64,000 nt of DNA from Axinella damicornis (GCA_963931865.1 OZ007505.1:14987495-15051494), one strand, 5' to 3'. Positions 1 to 13,650 are shown, counted from the stretch's first letter. The notes: generated from the sequence alone by a model not told the origin. Numbers and translations are program-made.

Positions 1-3000
1 AGCAGAGGTAGAGCCAGGTAGAGCAGAGGTAGAGCCAGGTAGAGCAGAGGTAGAGCCAGGTAGAGCAGAGGTAGAGCCAGGTAGAGCAGAGGTAGAGCCA
101 GGTAGAGCAGAGGTAGAGCCAGGTAGAGCCAGGTAGAGCAGAGGTAGAGCCAGGTAGAGCCAGGTTGAGCAGAGGTAGAGCCAGGTAGAGCCAGGTAGAG
201 CAGAGGTAGAGCCAGGTAGAGCCAGGTAGAGCAGAGGTAGAGCCAGGTAGAGCCAGGTAGAGCAGAGGTAGAGCCAGGTAGAGCAGAGGTAGAGCCAGGT
301 AGAGCAGAGGTAGAGCCAGGTAGAGCAGAGGTAGAGCCCGGTAGAGCAGAGGTAGAGCCAGGTAGAGCAGAGGTAGAGCAGCGGTAGAGCACCAGGTAGA
401 GCCAGGCATAGCAGAGGTAGAACAGGTAGAGCCAGGTAGAGCCAGGTAGAGCCAGGTAGAGCCAGGTAGAGCAGAGGTAGAGCCAGGTAGTGGCAGGTAG
501 AGAAGAGGTAGAGCCAGGTAAAGCAGAGGTAGAGCCAGGGAGAGGCAGGTAGAGCAGAGGTAGAGCCAGGTAGAGCAGAGGTAGAGCCAGGTAGAGCCAG
601 GTAGAGTAGAAGTAGAGCCAGGTAGAGCAGAGGTAGAGCCAGGTAAAGCAGAGGTAGAGCCAGGTAGAGCCAGGTAGAGCCAAGGTAGAGCAGAGGTAGA
701 GCCAGGTAGAGCAGAGGTAGAGCCAGGTAGAGCCAGGTAGAGTAGAAGTAGAGCCAGGTAGAGACCGGTAGAGCAGAGGTAGAGTCAGGTAGAGCCAGGT
801 AGAGTAGAAGTAGAGCCAGGTAGAGCAGAGGTAGAGCCAGGTAGAGCCAGGTAGAGGCAGGTAGAGCAGAGGTAGAGGCAGGTAGAGCAGAGGTAGAGCC
901 AGGTAGAGCAGAGGTAGAGCCAGGTAGAGTAGAAGTAGAGCCAGGTAGAGCAGAGGTAGAGCCAGGTAGAGCAGAGGTAAAGCAGAGGTAGAGCAAGGTA
1001 GAGCCAGGTAGAGCAGAGGTAGAGCCAGGTAGAGCAGAGGTAGAGCCAGGTAGAGCCAGGTAGAGCAGAGGTAGAGCAAAGGTAGAGCCAGGTAGAGCAG
1101 AGGTAGAGCCAGGTAGAGCAGAGGTAGAGCAGAGGTAGAGCCAGGTAGAGCCAGGTAGAGCAGAGGTAGAGCCAGGTAGAGGCAGGTAGAGCAGAGGTAG
1201 AGCCAGGTAGAGCAGAGGTAGAGCCAGGTAGAGGCAGGTAGAGCAGAGGTAGAGCCAGTTAGAGCCAGGTAGAGCCAGGTAGAGCAGAGGAAGAGCTAGG
1301 TAGAGCAGAGGTAGAGCCAGGTAGAGCCAGGTAGAGCGGAGGTAGAGCAGAGGTAGATCCAGGTAGAGCAGAGGTAGAGCCAGGTAGAGCCAGGTAGAGC
1401 AGAGGTAGAGCCCGGTAGAGCCAGGTAGAGCCATGTAAAGCAGAGGTAGAGCCCGGTAGAGCAGAGGTAGAGCCAGGTAGAGCAGAGGTAGAGCAGAAGT
1501 AGAGCCAGGTAGAGCAGAGGTAGAGCCAGGTAGAGCCAGGTAGAGCAGAGGTAGAGCCAAGTAGAGCCAGGTAGAGCAGAGGTAGAGCAGAGGTAGAGCC
1601 AGGTAGAGCAGAGGTAGAGCCAGGTAGAGCCAGGTAGAGTAGAAGTAGAGCCAGGTAGAGACCGGTAGAGCAGAGGTAGAGTCAGGTAGAGCCAGGTAGA
1701 GTAGAAGTAGAGCCAGGTAGAGCAGAGGTAGAGCCAGGTAGAGCCAGATAGAGGCAGGTAGAGCAGAGGTAGAGGCAGGTAGAGCAGAGGTAGAGCCAGG
1801 TAGAGCAGAGGTAGAGCCAGGTAGAGTAGAAGTAGAGCCAGGTAGAGCAGAGGTAGAGCCAGGTAGAGCAGAGGTAAAGCAGAGGTAGAGCCAGGTAGAG
1901 CCAGGTAGAGCAGAGGTAGAGCCAGGTAGAGCAGAGGTAGAGCCAGGTAGAGCCAGGTAGAGCAGAGGTAGAGCAGAGGTAGAGCCAGGTAGAGCAGAGG
2001 TAGAGCCAGGTAGAGCAGAGGTAGAGCAGAGGTAGAGCCAGGTAGAGCCAGGTAGAGCAGAGGTAGAGCCAGGTAGAGGCAGGTAGAGCAGAGGTAGAGC
2101 CAGGTAGAGCAGAGGTAGAGCCAGGTAGAAGCAGGTAGAGCAGAGGTAGAGCCAGTTAGAGCCAGGTAGAGCCAGGTAGAGCAGAGGAAGAGCTAGGTAG
2201 AGCAGAGGTAGAGCCAGGTAGAGCCAGGTAGAGCGGAGGTAGAGCAGAGGTAGATCCAGGTAGAGCAGAGGTAGAGCCAGGTAGAGCCAGGTAGAGCAGA
2301 GGTAGAGCCCGGTAGAGCCAGGTAGAGCCATGTAGAGCAGAGGTAGAGCCCGGTAAAGCAGAGGTAGAGCCAGGTAGAGCAGAGGTAGAGCAGAAGTAGA
2401 GCCAGGTAGAGCAGAGGTAGAGCCAGGTAGAGCCAGGTAGAGCAGAGGTAGAGCCAGGTAGAGCCAGGTAGAGCAGAGGTAGAGCCCGGTAGAGCCAGGT
2501 AGAGCCAGGTAGAGCAGAGGTAGAGTCAGGTAGAGCCAGGTAGAGCAGAGGTAGAGCCAGGTAGAGCAAAGGTAGAGTCAGGTAGAGCCAGGTAGAGCAG
2601 AGGTAGAGTCAGAGGTAAAGTCGGGGGTAGAGCCAGGTAGAGCAGAGGTAGAGCAGAGGTAGAGTCAGAGGTAGAGTCAGGGGTAGAGTCAGGGGTAGAG
2701 TCAGGTAGAGCAGAGGTAGAGCCAGGTAGAGCCAGGTAGAGCCAGGTAGAGCAGAGGTAGAGCCAGGTAGAGCAAGATAGAGCAGAGGTAGAGCCAGGTA
2801 GAGCCAGGTAGACCAGAGGTAGAGCCAGGTAGAGTAGAAGTAGAGCAGAGGTAGAGCCAGGTAGAGCAGAGGTAGAGCCAGGTAGAGCCAGGTAGAGCAG
2901 AGGTAGAGAACGGTAGAGCCAGGTAGAGCAGAGGTAGAGCCCGGTAGAGCCAGGTAGAGCAGAGGTAGAGCCAGGTAGAGTAGACGTAGAGCCAGGTAGA

Positions 3001-6000
3001 GCAGAGGTAGAGCCAGGTAGAGCCAGGTAGAGCAGAAGTAAAGCCAGGAAGAGCCAGGTAGAGCAGAGGTAGAGCCAGGTAGAGCAGAGGTAGAGCCAGG
3101 TAGAGCCAGGTAGAGCAGAGGTAGAGCCAGGTAGAGCCAGGTTGAGCAGAGGTAGAGCCAGGTAGAGCCAGGTAGAGCAGAGGTAGAGCCAGGTAGAGCC
3201 AGGTAGAGCAGAGGTAGAGCCAGGTAGAGCCAGGTAGAGCAGAGGTAGAGCCAGGTAGAGCAGAGGTAGAGCCAGGTAGAGCAGAGGTAGAGCCAGGTAG
3301 AGCAGAGGTAGAGCCCGGTAGAGCAGAGGTAGAGCCAGGTAGAGCAGAGGTAGAGCAGCGGTAGAGCACCAGGTAGAGCCAGGCATAGCAGAGGTAGAAC
3401 AGGTAGAGCCAGGTAGAGCCAGGTAGAGCCAGGTAGAGCCAGGTAGAGCAGAGGTAGAGCCAGGTAGTGGCAGGTAGAGAAGAGGTAGAGCCAGGTAGAG
3501 CAGAGGTAGAGCCAGGGAGAGGCAGGTAGAGCAGAGGTAGAGCCAGGTAGAGCAGAGGTAGAGCCAGGTAGAGCCAGGTAGAGTAGAAGTAGAGCCAGGT
3601 AGAGCAGAGGTAGAGCCAGGTAAAGCAGAGGTAGAGCCAGGTAGAGCCAGGTAGAGCCAAGGTAGAGCAGAGGTAGAGCCAGGTAGAGCAGAGGTAGAGC
3701 CAGGTAGAGCCAGGTAGAGTAGAAGTAGAGCCAGGTAGAGACCGGTAGAGCAGAGGTAGAGTCAGGTAGAGCCAGGTAGAGTAGAAGTAGAGCCAGGTAG
3801 AGCAGAGGTAGAGCCAGGTAGAGCCAGGTAGAGGCAGGTAGAGCAGAGGTAGAGGCAGGTAGAGCAGAGGTAGAGCCAGGTAGAGCAGAGGTAGAGCCAG
3901 GTAGAGTAGAAGTAGAGCCAGGTAGAGCAGAGGTAGAGCCAGGTAGAGCAGAGGTAAAGCAGAGGTAGAGCCAGGTAGAGCCAGGTAGAGCAGAGGTAGA
4001 GCCAGGTAAAGCAGAGGTAGAGCCAGGTAGAGCCAGGTAGAGCAGAGGTAGAGCAGAGGTAGAGCCAGGTAGAGCAGAGGTAGAGCCAGGTAGAGCAGAG
4101 GTAGAGCAGAGGTAGAGCCAGGTAGAGCCAGGTAGAGCAGAGGTAGAGCCAGGTAGAGGCAGGTAGAGCAGAGGTAGAGCCTGGTAGAGCAGAGGTAGAG
4201 CCAGGTAGAAGCAGGTAGAGCAGAGGTAGAGCCAGTTAGAGCCAGGTAGAGCCAGGTAGAGCAGAGGAAGAGCTAGGTAGAGCAGAGGTAGAGCCAGGTA
4301 GAGCCAGGTAGAGCGGAGGTAGAGCAGAGGTAGATCCAGGTAGAGCAGAGGTAGAGCCAGGTAGAGCCAGGTAGAGCAGAGGTAGAGCCCGGTAGAGCCA
4401 GGTAGAGCCATGTAGAGCAGAGGTAGAGCCCGGTAAAGCAGAGGTAGAGCCAGGTAGAGCAGAGGTAGAGCAGAAGTAGAGCCAGGTAGAGCAGAGGTAG
4501 AGCCAGGTAGAGCCAGGTAGAGCAGAGGTAGAGCCAGGTAGAGCCAGGTAGAGCAGAGGTAGAGCCCGGTAGAGCCAGGTAGAGCCAGGTAGAGCAGAGG
4601 TAGAGTCAGGTAGAGCCAGGTAGAGCAGAGGTAGAGCCAGGTAGAGCAGAGGTAGAGTCAGGTAGAGCCAGGTAGAGCAGAGGTAGAGTCAGAGGTAAAG
4701 TCGGGGGTAGAGCCAGGTAGAGCAGAGGTAGAGCAGAGGTAGAGTCAGAGGTAGAGTCAGGGGTAGAGTCAGGGGTAGAGTCAGGTAGAGCAGAGGTAGA
4801 GCCAGGTAGAGCCAGGTAGAGCCAGGTAGAGCAGAGGTAGAGCCAGGTAGAGCAAGGTAGAGCAGAGGTAGAGCCAGGTAGAGCCAGGTAGACCAGAGGT
4901 AGAGCCAGGTAGAGTAGAAGTAGAGCAGAGGTAGAGCCAGGTAGAGCAGAGGTAGAGCCAGGTAGAGCCAGGTAGAGCAGAGGTAGAGAACGGTAGAGCC
5001 AGGTAGAGCAGAGGTAGAGCCCGGTAGAGCCAGGTAGAGCAGAGGTAGAGCCAGGTAGAGTAGACGTAGAGCCAGGTAGAGCAGAGGTAGAGCCAGGTAG
5101 AGCCAGGTAGAGCAGAAGTAAAGCCAGGAAGAGCCAGGTTGAGCAGAGGTAGAGCCAGGTAGAGCCAGGTAGAGCAGAGGTAGAGCCAGGTAGAGCCAGG
5201 TAGAGCCCGGTAGAGCAGAGGTAGAGCCAGGTAGAGCCAGGTAGAGCAGAGGTAGAGCCCAATAGAGCAGTGGTAGAGCCAGGTAGAGCCAGGTAGAGCA
5301 GAGGTAGAGCCAGGTAGAGCCAGGTAGAGCAGAGGTAGAGCCAGGGAGAGCCAGGTAGAGCAGAGGTAGAGCTTGGTAGAGCCAGGTAGAGCCAGGTAGA
5401 GCCAGGTAGAGCAGAGGTAGAGCCAGGTAGAGCCAGGTAGGGCAGAGGTAGAGTCAGGTAGAGCAGAGGTAGAGTCAGAGGTAGAGTCAGTGGTAGAGAC
5501 AGGTAGAGCAGAGGTAGAGCAGAGGTAGAGTCAGAGGTAGAGTCAGGGGTAGAGCTAGGTAGAGCAGAGTTAGAGCCAGGTAGAGCCAGGTAGAGCCCGG
5601 TAGAGCAGAGGTAGAGCCAGGTAGAGCAGAGGTAGAGCCCGGTAGAGTAGTGGAAGAGCCAGGTAGAGCCAGGTAGAGCAGAGGTAGAGCCAGGTAGAGC
5701 CAGGTAGAGCAGAGGTAGAGCCAGGTAGAGCCAGGTAGAGCAGAGGTAGAGCCAGGTAGAGCAGAGGTAGAGCCAGGTAGAGCAGAGGTAGAGCCAGGTA
5801 GAGCAGAGGTAGAGCCCGGTAGAGCAGAGGTAGAGCCAGGTAGAGCAGAGGTAGAGCAGCGGTAGAGCACCAGGTAGAGCCAGGCATAGCAGAGGTAGAA
5901 CAGGTAGAGCCAGGTAGAGCCAGGTAGAGCCAGGTAGAGCCAGGTAGAGCAGAGGTAGAGCCAGGTAGTGGCAGGAAGAGAAGAGGTAGAGCCAGGTAGA

Positions 6001-9000
6001 GCAGAGGTAGAGCCAGGGAGAGGCAGGTAGAGCAGAGGTAGAGCCAGGTAGAGCAGAGGTAGAGCCAGGTAGAGCCAGGTAGAGTAGAAGTAGAGCCAGG
6101 TAGAGCAGAGGTAGAGCCAGGTAAAGCAGAGGTAGAGCCAGGTAGAGCCAGGTAGAGCAGAGGTAGAGCAGAGGTAGAGCCAGGCAGAGCAGAGGTAGAG
6201 CCAGGTAGAGCCAGGTAGAGTAGAAGTAGAGCCAGGTAGAGACCGGTAGAGCAGAGGTAGAGTCAGGTAGAGCCAGGTAGAGTAGAAGTAGAGCCAGGTA
6301 GAGCAGAGGTAGAGCCAGGTAGAGCCAGGTAGAGGCAGGTAGAGCAGAGGTAGAGGCAGGTAGAGCAGAGGTAGAGCCAGGTAGAGCAGAGGTAGAGCCA
6401 GGTAGAGTAGAAGTAGAGCCAGGTAGAGCAGAGGTAGAGCCAGGTAGAGCAGAGGTAAAGCAGAGGTAGAGCCAGGTAGAGCCAGGTAGAGCAGAGGTAA
6501 AGCCAGGTAGAGCAGAGGTAGAGCCAGGTAGAGCCAGGTAGAGCAGAGGTAGAGCAGAGGTAGAGCCAGGTAGAGCAGAGGTAGAGCCAGGTAGAGCAGA
6601 GGTAGAGCAGAGGTAGAGCCAGGTAGAGCCAGGTAGAGCAGAGGTAGAGCCAGGTAGAGGCAGGTAGAGCAGAGGTAGAGCCAGGTAGAGCAGAGGTAGA
6701 GCCAGGTAGAGCCAGGTAGAGTAGAAGTAGAGCCAGGTAGAGCAGAGGTAGAGCCAGGTAAAGCAGAGGTAGAGCCAGGTAGAGCCAGGTAGAGCAGAGG
6801 TAGAGCAGAGGTAGAGCCAGGCAGAGCAGAGGTAGAGCCAGGTAGAGCCAGGTAGAGTAGAAGTAGAGCCAGGTAGAGACCGGTAGAGCAGAGGTAGAGT
6901 CAGGTAGAGCCAGGTAGAGTAGAAGTAGAGCAAGGTAGAGCAGAGGTAGAGCCAGGTAGAGCCAGGTAGAGGCAGGTAGAGCAGAGGTAGAGGCAGGTAG
7001 AGCAGAGGTAGAGCCAGGTAGAGCAGAGGTAGAGCCAGGTAGAGTAGAAGTAGAGCCAGGTAGAGCAGAGGTAGAGCCAGGTAGAGCAGAGGTAAAGCAG
7101 AGGTAGAGCCAGGTAGAGCCAGGTAGAGCAGAGGTAAAGCCAGGTAGAGCAGAGGTAGAGCCAGGTAGAGCCAGGTAGAGCAGAGGTAGAGCAGAGGTAG
7201 AGCCAGGTAGAGCAGAGGTAGAGCCAGGTAGAGCAGAGGTAGAGCAGAGGTAGAGCCAGGTAGAGCCAGGTAGAGCAGAGGTAGAGCCAGGTAGAGGCAG
7301 GTAGAGCAGAGGTAGAGCCAGGTAGAGCAGAGGTAGAGCCAGGTAGAGGCAGGTAGAGCAGAGGTAGAGCCAGTTAGAGCCAGGTAGAGCCAGGTAGAAC
7401 AGAGGAAGAGCTAGGTAGAGCAGAGGTAGAGCCAGGTAGAGCCAGGTAGAGCGGAGGTAGAGCAGAGGTAGAGCCAGGTAGAGCAGAGGTAGAGCCAGGT
7501 AGAGCCAGGTAGAGCAGAGGTAGAGCCCGGTAGAGCCAGGTAGAGCCATGTAGAGCAGAGGTAGAGCCCGGTAGAGCAGAGGTAGAGCCAGGTAGAGCAG
7601 AGGTAGAGCAGAAGTAGAGCCAGGTAGAGCAGAGGTAGAGCCAGGTAGAGCCAGGTAGAGCAGAGGTAGAGCCAGGTAGAGCCAGGTAGAGCAGAGGTAG
7701 AGTCAGGTAGAGCCAGGTAGAGCAGAGGTAGAGCCAGGTAGAGCAGAGGTAGAGCCAGGTAGAGGCAGGTAGAGCAGAGGTAGAGGCAGGTAGAGCAGAG
7801 GTAGAGCCAGGTAGAGCAGAGGTAGAGCCAGGTAGAGTAGAAGTGAAGCCAGGTAGAGCAGAGGTAGAGCCAGGTAGAGCAGAGGTAAAGCAGAGGTAGA
7901 GCCAGGTAGAGCAGAGGTAGAGCCAGGTAGAGCAGAGGTAGAGCCAGGTAGAGCCAGGTAGAGCAGAGGTAGAGCAGAGGTAGAGCCAGGTAGAGCAGAG
8001 GTAGAGCCAGGTAGAGCAGAGGTAGAGCAGAGGTAGAGCCAGGTAGAGGCAGGTAGAGCAGAGGTAGAGCCAGGTAGAGCAGAGGTAGAGCCAGGTAGAG
8101 GCAGGTAGAGCAGAGGTAGAGCCAGTTAGAGCCAGGTAGAGCCAGGTAGAGCAGAGGAAGAGCTAGGTAGAGCAGAGGTAGAGCCAGGTAGAGCCAGGTA
8201 GAGCGGAGGTAGAGCAGAGGTAGAGCAAGGTAGAGCAGAGGTAGAGCCAGGTAGAGCCAGGTAGAGCAGAGGTAGAGCTTGGTGAGCCAGGTAGAGCCAT
8301 GTAGAGCAGAGGTAGAGCCCGGTAGAGCAGAGGTAGAGCCAGGTAGAGCAGAGGTAGAGCAGAAGTAGAGCCAGGTAGAGCAGAGGTAGAGCCAGGTAGA
8401 GCCAGGTAGAGCAGAGGTAGAGTCAGGTAGAGCCAGGTAGAGCAGAGGTAGAGCCAGGTAGAGCAGAGGTAGAGTCAGGTAGAGCCAGGTAGAGCAGAGG
8501 TAGAGTCAGAGGTAAAGTCGGGGGTAGAGCCAGGTAGAGCAGAGGTAGAGCAGAGGTAGAGTCAGAGGTAGAGTCAGGGGTAGAGTCAGGGGTAGAGCCA
8601 GGTAGAGCAGAGGTAGAGCCAGGTAGAGCCAGGTAGAGCCAGGTAGAGCCAGGTAGAGCAGAGGTAGAGCCAGGTAAAGCAAGGTAGAGCAGAGGTAGAG
8701 CCAGATAGAGCCAGGTAGAGCAAAGGTAGAGCCAGGTAGAGTAGAAGTAGAGCAGAGGTAGAGCCAGGTAGAGCAGAGGTAGAGCCAGGTAAAGCCAGGT
8801 AGAGCAGAGGTAGAGCAGAGGTAGAGCCAGGTAGAGCAGAGGTAGAGCCAGGTAGAGCAGAGGTAGAGCAGAGGTAGAGCCAGGTAGAGCCAGGTAGAGC
8901 AGAGGTAGAGCCAGGTAGAGGCAGGTAAAGCAGAGGTAGAGCCAGGTAGAGCAGAGGTAGAGCCAGGTAGAGGCAGGTAGAGCAGAGGTAGAGCCAGTTA

Positions 9001-12000
9001 GAGCCAGGTAGAGCCAGGTAGAGCAGAGGAAGAGCTAGGTAGAGCAGAGGTAGAGCCAGGTAGAGCCAGGTAGAGCGGAGGTAGAGCAGAGGTAGAGCCA
9101 GGTAGAGCAGAGGTAGAGCCAGGTAGAGCCAGGTAGAGCAGAGGTAGAGCCCGGTAGAGCCAGGTAGAGCCATGTAGAGCAGAGGTAGAGCCCGGTAGAG
9201 CAGAGGTAGAGCCAGGTAGAGCAGAGGTAGAGCAGAAGTAGAGCCAGGTAGAGCAGAGGTAGAGCCAGGTAGAGCCAGGTAGAGCAGAGGTAGAGCCAGG
9301 TAGAGCCAGGTAGAGCAGAGGTAGAGCCCGGTAGAGCCAGGTAGAGCCAGGTAGAGCAGAGGTAGAGTCAGGTAGAGCCAGGTAGAGCAGAGGTAGAGCC
9401 AGGTAGAGCAGAGGTAGAGCCAGGTAGAGCCAGGTAGAGGCAGGTAGAGCAGAGGTAGAGGCAGGTAGAGCAGAGGTAGAGCCAGGTAGAGCAGAGGTAG
9501 AGCCAGGTAGAGTAGAAGTGAAGCCAGGTAGAGCAGAGGTAGAGCCAGGTAGAGCAGAGGTAAAGCAGAGGTAGAGCCAGGTAGAGCCAGGTAGAGCAGA
9601 GGTAGAGCCAGGTAGAGCAGAGGTAGAGCCAGGTAGAGCCAGGTAGAGCAGAGGTAGAGCAGAGGTAGAGCCAGGTAGAGCAGAGGTAGAGCCAGGTAGA
9701 GCAGAGGTAGAGCAGAGGTAGAGCCAGGTAGAGGCAGGTAGAGCAGAGGTAGAGCCAGGTAGAGCAGAGGTAGAGCCAGGTAGAGGCAGGTAGAGCAGAG
9801 GTAGAGCCAGTTAGAGCCAGATAGAGCCAGGTAGAGCAGAGGAAGAGCTAGGTAGAGCAGAGGTAGAGCCAGGTAGAGCCAGGTAGAGCGGAGGTAGAGC
9901 AGAGGTAGAGCCAGGTAGAGCAGAGGTAGAGCCAGGTAGAGCCAGGTAGAGCAGAGGTAGAGCCCGGTAGAGCCAGGTAGAGCCATGTAGAGCAGAGGTA
10001 GAGCCCGGTAGAGCAGAGGTAGAGCCAGGTAGAGCAGAGGTAGAGCAGAAGTAGAGCCAGGTAGAGCAGAGGTAGAGCCAGGTAGAGCCAGGTAGAGCAG
10101 AGGTAGAGTCAGGTAGAGCCAGGTAGAGCAGAGGTAGAGCCAGGTAGAGCAGAGGTAGAGTCAGGTAGAGCCAGGTAGAGCAGAGGTAGAGTCAGAGGTA
10201 AAGTCGGGGGTAGAGCCAGGTAGAGCAGAGGTAGAGCAGAGGTAGAGTCAGAGGTAGAGTCAGGGGTAGAGTCAGGGGTAGAGCCAGGTAGAGCAGAGGT
10301 AGAGCCAGGTAGAGCCAGGTAGAGCCAGGTAGAGCCAGGTAAAGCAGAGGTAGAGCCAGGTAGAGCAAGGTAGAGCAGAGGTAGAGCCAGGTAGAGCCAG
10401 ATAGAGCAAAGGTAGAGCCAGGTAGAGTAGAAGTAGAGCAGAGGTAGAGCCAGGTAGAGCAGAGGTAGAGCCAGGTAGAGCCAGGTAGAGCAGAGGTAGA
10501 GAACGGTAGAGCCAGGTAGAGCAGAGGTAGAGCCCGGTAGAGCCAGGTAGAGCAGAGGTAGAGCCAGGTAGAGTAGAAGTAGAGCCAGGTAGAGCAGAGG
10601 TAGAGCCAGATAGAGCCAGGTAGAGCAGAAGTAGAGCCAGGAAGAGCCAGGTTGAGCAGAGGTAGAGCCAGGTAGAGCCAGGTAGAGCAGAGGTAGAGCC
10701 AGGTAGAGCCAGGTAGAGCCCGGTAGAGCAGAGGTAGAGCCAGGTAGAGCCAGGTAGAGCAGAGGTAGAGCCCGGTAGAGCAGTGGTAGAGCCAGGTAGA
10801 GCCAGGTAGAGCAGAGGTAGAGCCAGGTAGAGCCAGGTAGAGCAGAGGTAGAGCCAGGTAGAGCCAGGTTGAGCAGAGGTAGAGCCCGGTAGAGCCAGGT
10901 AGAGCAGAGGTAGAGCCAGGTAGAGCCAGGTAGAGCAGAAGTAGAGCCAGGAAGAGCCAGGTTGAGCAGAGGTAGAGCCAGGTAGAGCCAGGTAGAGCAG
11001 AGGTAGAGCCAGGTAGAGCCAGGTAGAGCAGAAGTAGAGCCAGGTAGAGCCAGGTAGAGCAGAGGTAGAGCCAGGTAGAGCCAGGTAGAGCAGAGGTAGA
11101 GCCAGGTAGAGCCAGGTAGAGCAGAGGTAGAGCCCGGTAGAGCCAGGTAGAGCCAGGTAGAGCCAGGTAGAGAAGAGGTAGAGCCAGGTAGAGCCAGGTA
11201 GGGCAGAGGTAGAGCCAGGTAGAGTCAGAGGTAGAGTCAGTGGTAGAGACAGGTAGAGCAGAGGTAGAGCAGAGGTAGAGTCAGAGGTAGAGTCAGGGGT
11301 AGAGCTAGGTAGAGCAGAGTTAGAGCCAGGTAGAGCCAGGTAGAGCCCGGTAGAGCAGAGATAGAGCCAGGTAGAGCAGAGGTAGAGCCCGGTAGAGTAG
11401 TGGTAGAGCCAGGTAGAGCCAGGTAGAGCAGAGGTAGAGCCAGGTAGAGCCAGGTAGAGCAGAGGTAGAGCCAGGTAGAGCCAGGTAGAGCAGAGGTAGA
11501 GCCCGGTAGAGCCAGGTAGAGCCAGGTAGAGCAGAGGTAGAGCCAGGTAGAGCCACGTAGAGCAAAGGTAGAGCCAGGTAGAGCAGAGGTAGAGCAGAGG
11601 TAGAGCCAGGTAGAGAAGAGGTAGAGCCAGGTAGAGCCAGGTAGAGCAGAGGTAGAGTCAGGTAGAGCCAGGTAGAGCAGAGGTAGAGCCAGGTAGAGCA
11701 GAGGTAGAGCCAGGTAGAGCCAGGTAGAGGCAGGTAGAGCAGAGGTAGAGGCAGGTAGAGCAGAGGTAGAGCCAGGTAGAGCAGAGGTAGAGCCAGGTAG
11801 AGCAGAGGTAGAGCCAGGTAGAGTAGAAGTGAAGCCAGGTAGAGCAGAGGTAGAGCCAGGTAGAGCAGAGGTAGAGCCAGGTAGAGCCAGGTAGAGCAGA
11901 GGTAGAGCCCGGTAGAGCCAGGTAGAGCCATGTAGAGCAGAGGTAGAGCCCAGTAGAGCAGAGGTAGAGCCAGGTAGAGCAGAGGTAGAGCAGAAGTAGA

Positions 12001-13650
12001 GCCAGGTACAGCAGAGGTAGAGCCAGGTAGAGCCAGGTAGAGCAGAGGTAGAGTCAGGTAGAGCCAGGTAGAGCAGATGTAGAGCCAGGTAGAGCAGAGG
12101 TAGAGTCAGGTAGAGCCAGGTAGAGCAGAGGTAGAGTCAGAGGTAAAGTCGGGGGTAGAGCCAGGTAGAGCAGAGGTAGAGCAGAGGTAGAGTCAGAGGT
12201 AGAGTCAGGGGTAGAGTCAGGGGTAGAGCCAGGTAGAGCAGAGGTAGAGCCAGGTAGAGCCAGGTAGAGCCAGGTAGAGCCAGGTAGAGCAGAGGTAGAG
12301 CCAGGTAGAGCAAGGTAGAGCAGAGGTAGAGCCAGGTAGAGCAAAGGTAGAGCCAGGTAGAGTAGAAGTAGAGCAGAGGTAGAGCCAGGTAGAGCAGAGG
12401 TAGAGCCAGGTAGAGCCAGGTAGAGCAGAGGTAGAGAACGGTAGAGCCAGGTAGAGCAGAGGTAGAGCCCGGTAGAGCCAGGTAGAGCAGAGGTAGAGCC
12501 AGGTAGAGTAGAAGTAGAGCCAGGTAGAGCAGAGGTAGAGCCAGGTAGAGTCAGGTAGAGCAGAAGTAGAGCCAGGAAGAGCCAGGTTGAGCAGAGGTAG
12601 AGCCAGGTAGAGCCAGGTAGAGCAGAGGTAGAGCCAGGTAGAGCCAGGTAGAGCCCGGTAGAGCAGAGGTAGAGCCGGGTAGAGCCAGGTAGAGCAGAGG
12701 TAGAGCCCGGTAGAGCAGTGGTAGAGCCAGGTAGAGCCAGGTAGAGCAGAGGTAGAGCCAGGTAGAGCCAGGTAGAGCAGAGGTAGAGCCAGGTAGAGCC
12801 AGGTAGAGCTGAGGTAGAGCCCGGTAGAGCCAGGTAGAGCCAGGTAGAGCCAGGTAGAGCAGAGGTAGAGCCAGGTAGAGCCAGGTAGGGCAGAGGTAGA
12901 GCCAGGTAGAGCAGAGGTAGAGTCAGAGGTAGAGTCAGTGGTAGAGACAGGTAGAGCAGAGGTAGAGTCAGAGGTAGAGTCAGGGGTAGAGCTAGGTAGA
13001 GCAGAGTTAGAGCCAGGTAGAGCCAGGTAGAGCCCGGTAGAGCAGAGATAGAGCCAGGTAGAGCAGAGGTAGAGCCCGGTAGAGTAGTGGTAGAGCCAGG
13101 TAGAGCCAGGTAGAGCAGAGGTAGAGCCAGGTAGAGCCAGGTAGAGCAGAGGTAGAGCCAGGTAGAGCCAGGTAGAGCAGAGGTAGAGCCCGGTAGAGCC
13201 AGGTAGAGCCAGGTAGAGCAGAGGTAGAGCCAGGTAGAGCCACGTAGAGCAAAGGTAGAGCCAGGTAGAGCAGAGGTAGAGCAGAGGTAGAGCCAGGTAG
13301 AGAAGAGGTAGAGCCAGGTAGAGCCAGGTAGAGCAGAGGTAGAGTGAGAGGTAGAGTCGGGGGTAGAGCCAGGTAGAGCACAGGTAGAGCAGAGGTAGAG
13401 TCAGAGGTAGAGTCAGGGGTAGAGCCAGGTAGAGCAGAGGTAGAGCCAGGTAGAGCCAGGTAGAGCCAGGTAGAGCCAGGCAGAGCAGAGGTAGAGCCAG
13501 GTAGAGTCTGGTAGAGCAGAGGTATAGCCAGGTAGAGCCAGGCAGAGCAGAGGTAGAGCAGAGGTAGAGCCAGGTAGAGCAGAGGTATAGCCAGGTAGAG
13601 CCAGGTAGAGCAGAGGTAGAGCCCGGTAGAGCCAGGTAGAGCCATGTAGA
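1..13650 (+). repeat. Minisatellite array, block 1 (10/11-bp words)
   Basis: This block is an uninterrupted tandem array of GTAGAGCCAG (10 bp) and GTAGAGCAGAG (11 bp), in runs such as 10-10-11 or 10-11. Variant words (GTAGAGTCAG, GTAGAGCCCG, GTAGAGGCAG, GTAGAGTAGAA, GTAGAGACCG) recur in fixed order. The marker GCAGCGGTAGAGCACC occurs at 378, 3355 and 5856. The marker AAGAGCTAGG at 1291, 2188 and 4268 shows shifts of 897 and 2080 bp, so the block grew by duplication of kilobase segments. The plus strand is strongly purine- and G-rich and contains TAG in each unit. The long minus-strand reading frames here are by-products of the repeat. No gene is visible. The array runs off the left edge of the window. 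Confidence 0.97.
2160..5140 (+). repeat. 2.08-kb higher-order duplication within block 1
   Basis: Distinctive variants in this stretch recur 2080 bp apart: AAGAGCTAGG at 2188 and 4268, and GTCAGAGGTAAAGTCGG at 2608 and 4688. Sequence between the markers matches closely, with only scattered single-base differences (for example near 2768 and 4848). I infer a direct tandem duplication of about 2.08 kb. The exact ends cannot be placed by eye, because any boundary falls inside the same short repeat. Confidence 0.7.

Noticed and set aside
1..13650. A CRISPR array
   Set aside because: Units are contiguous 10- and 11-bp words without unique spacers, and the locus is eukaryotic with no cas-like gene.
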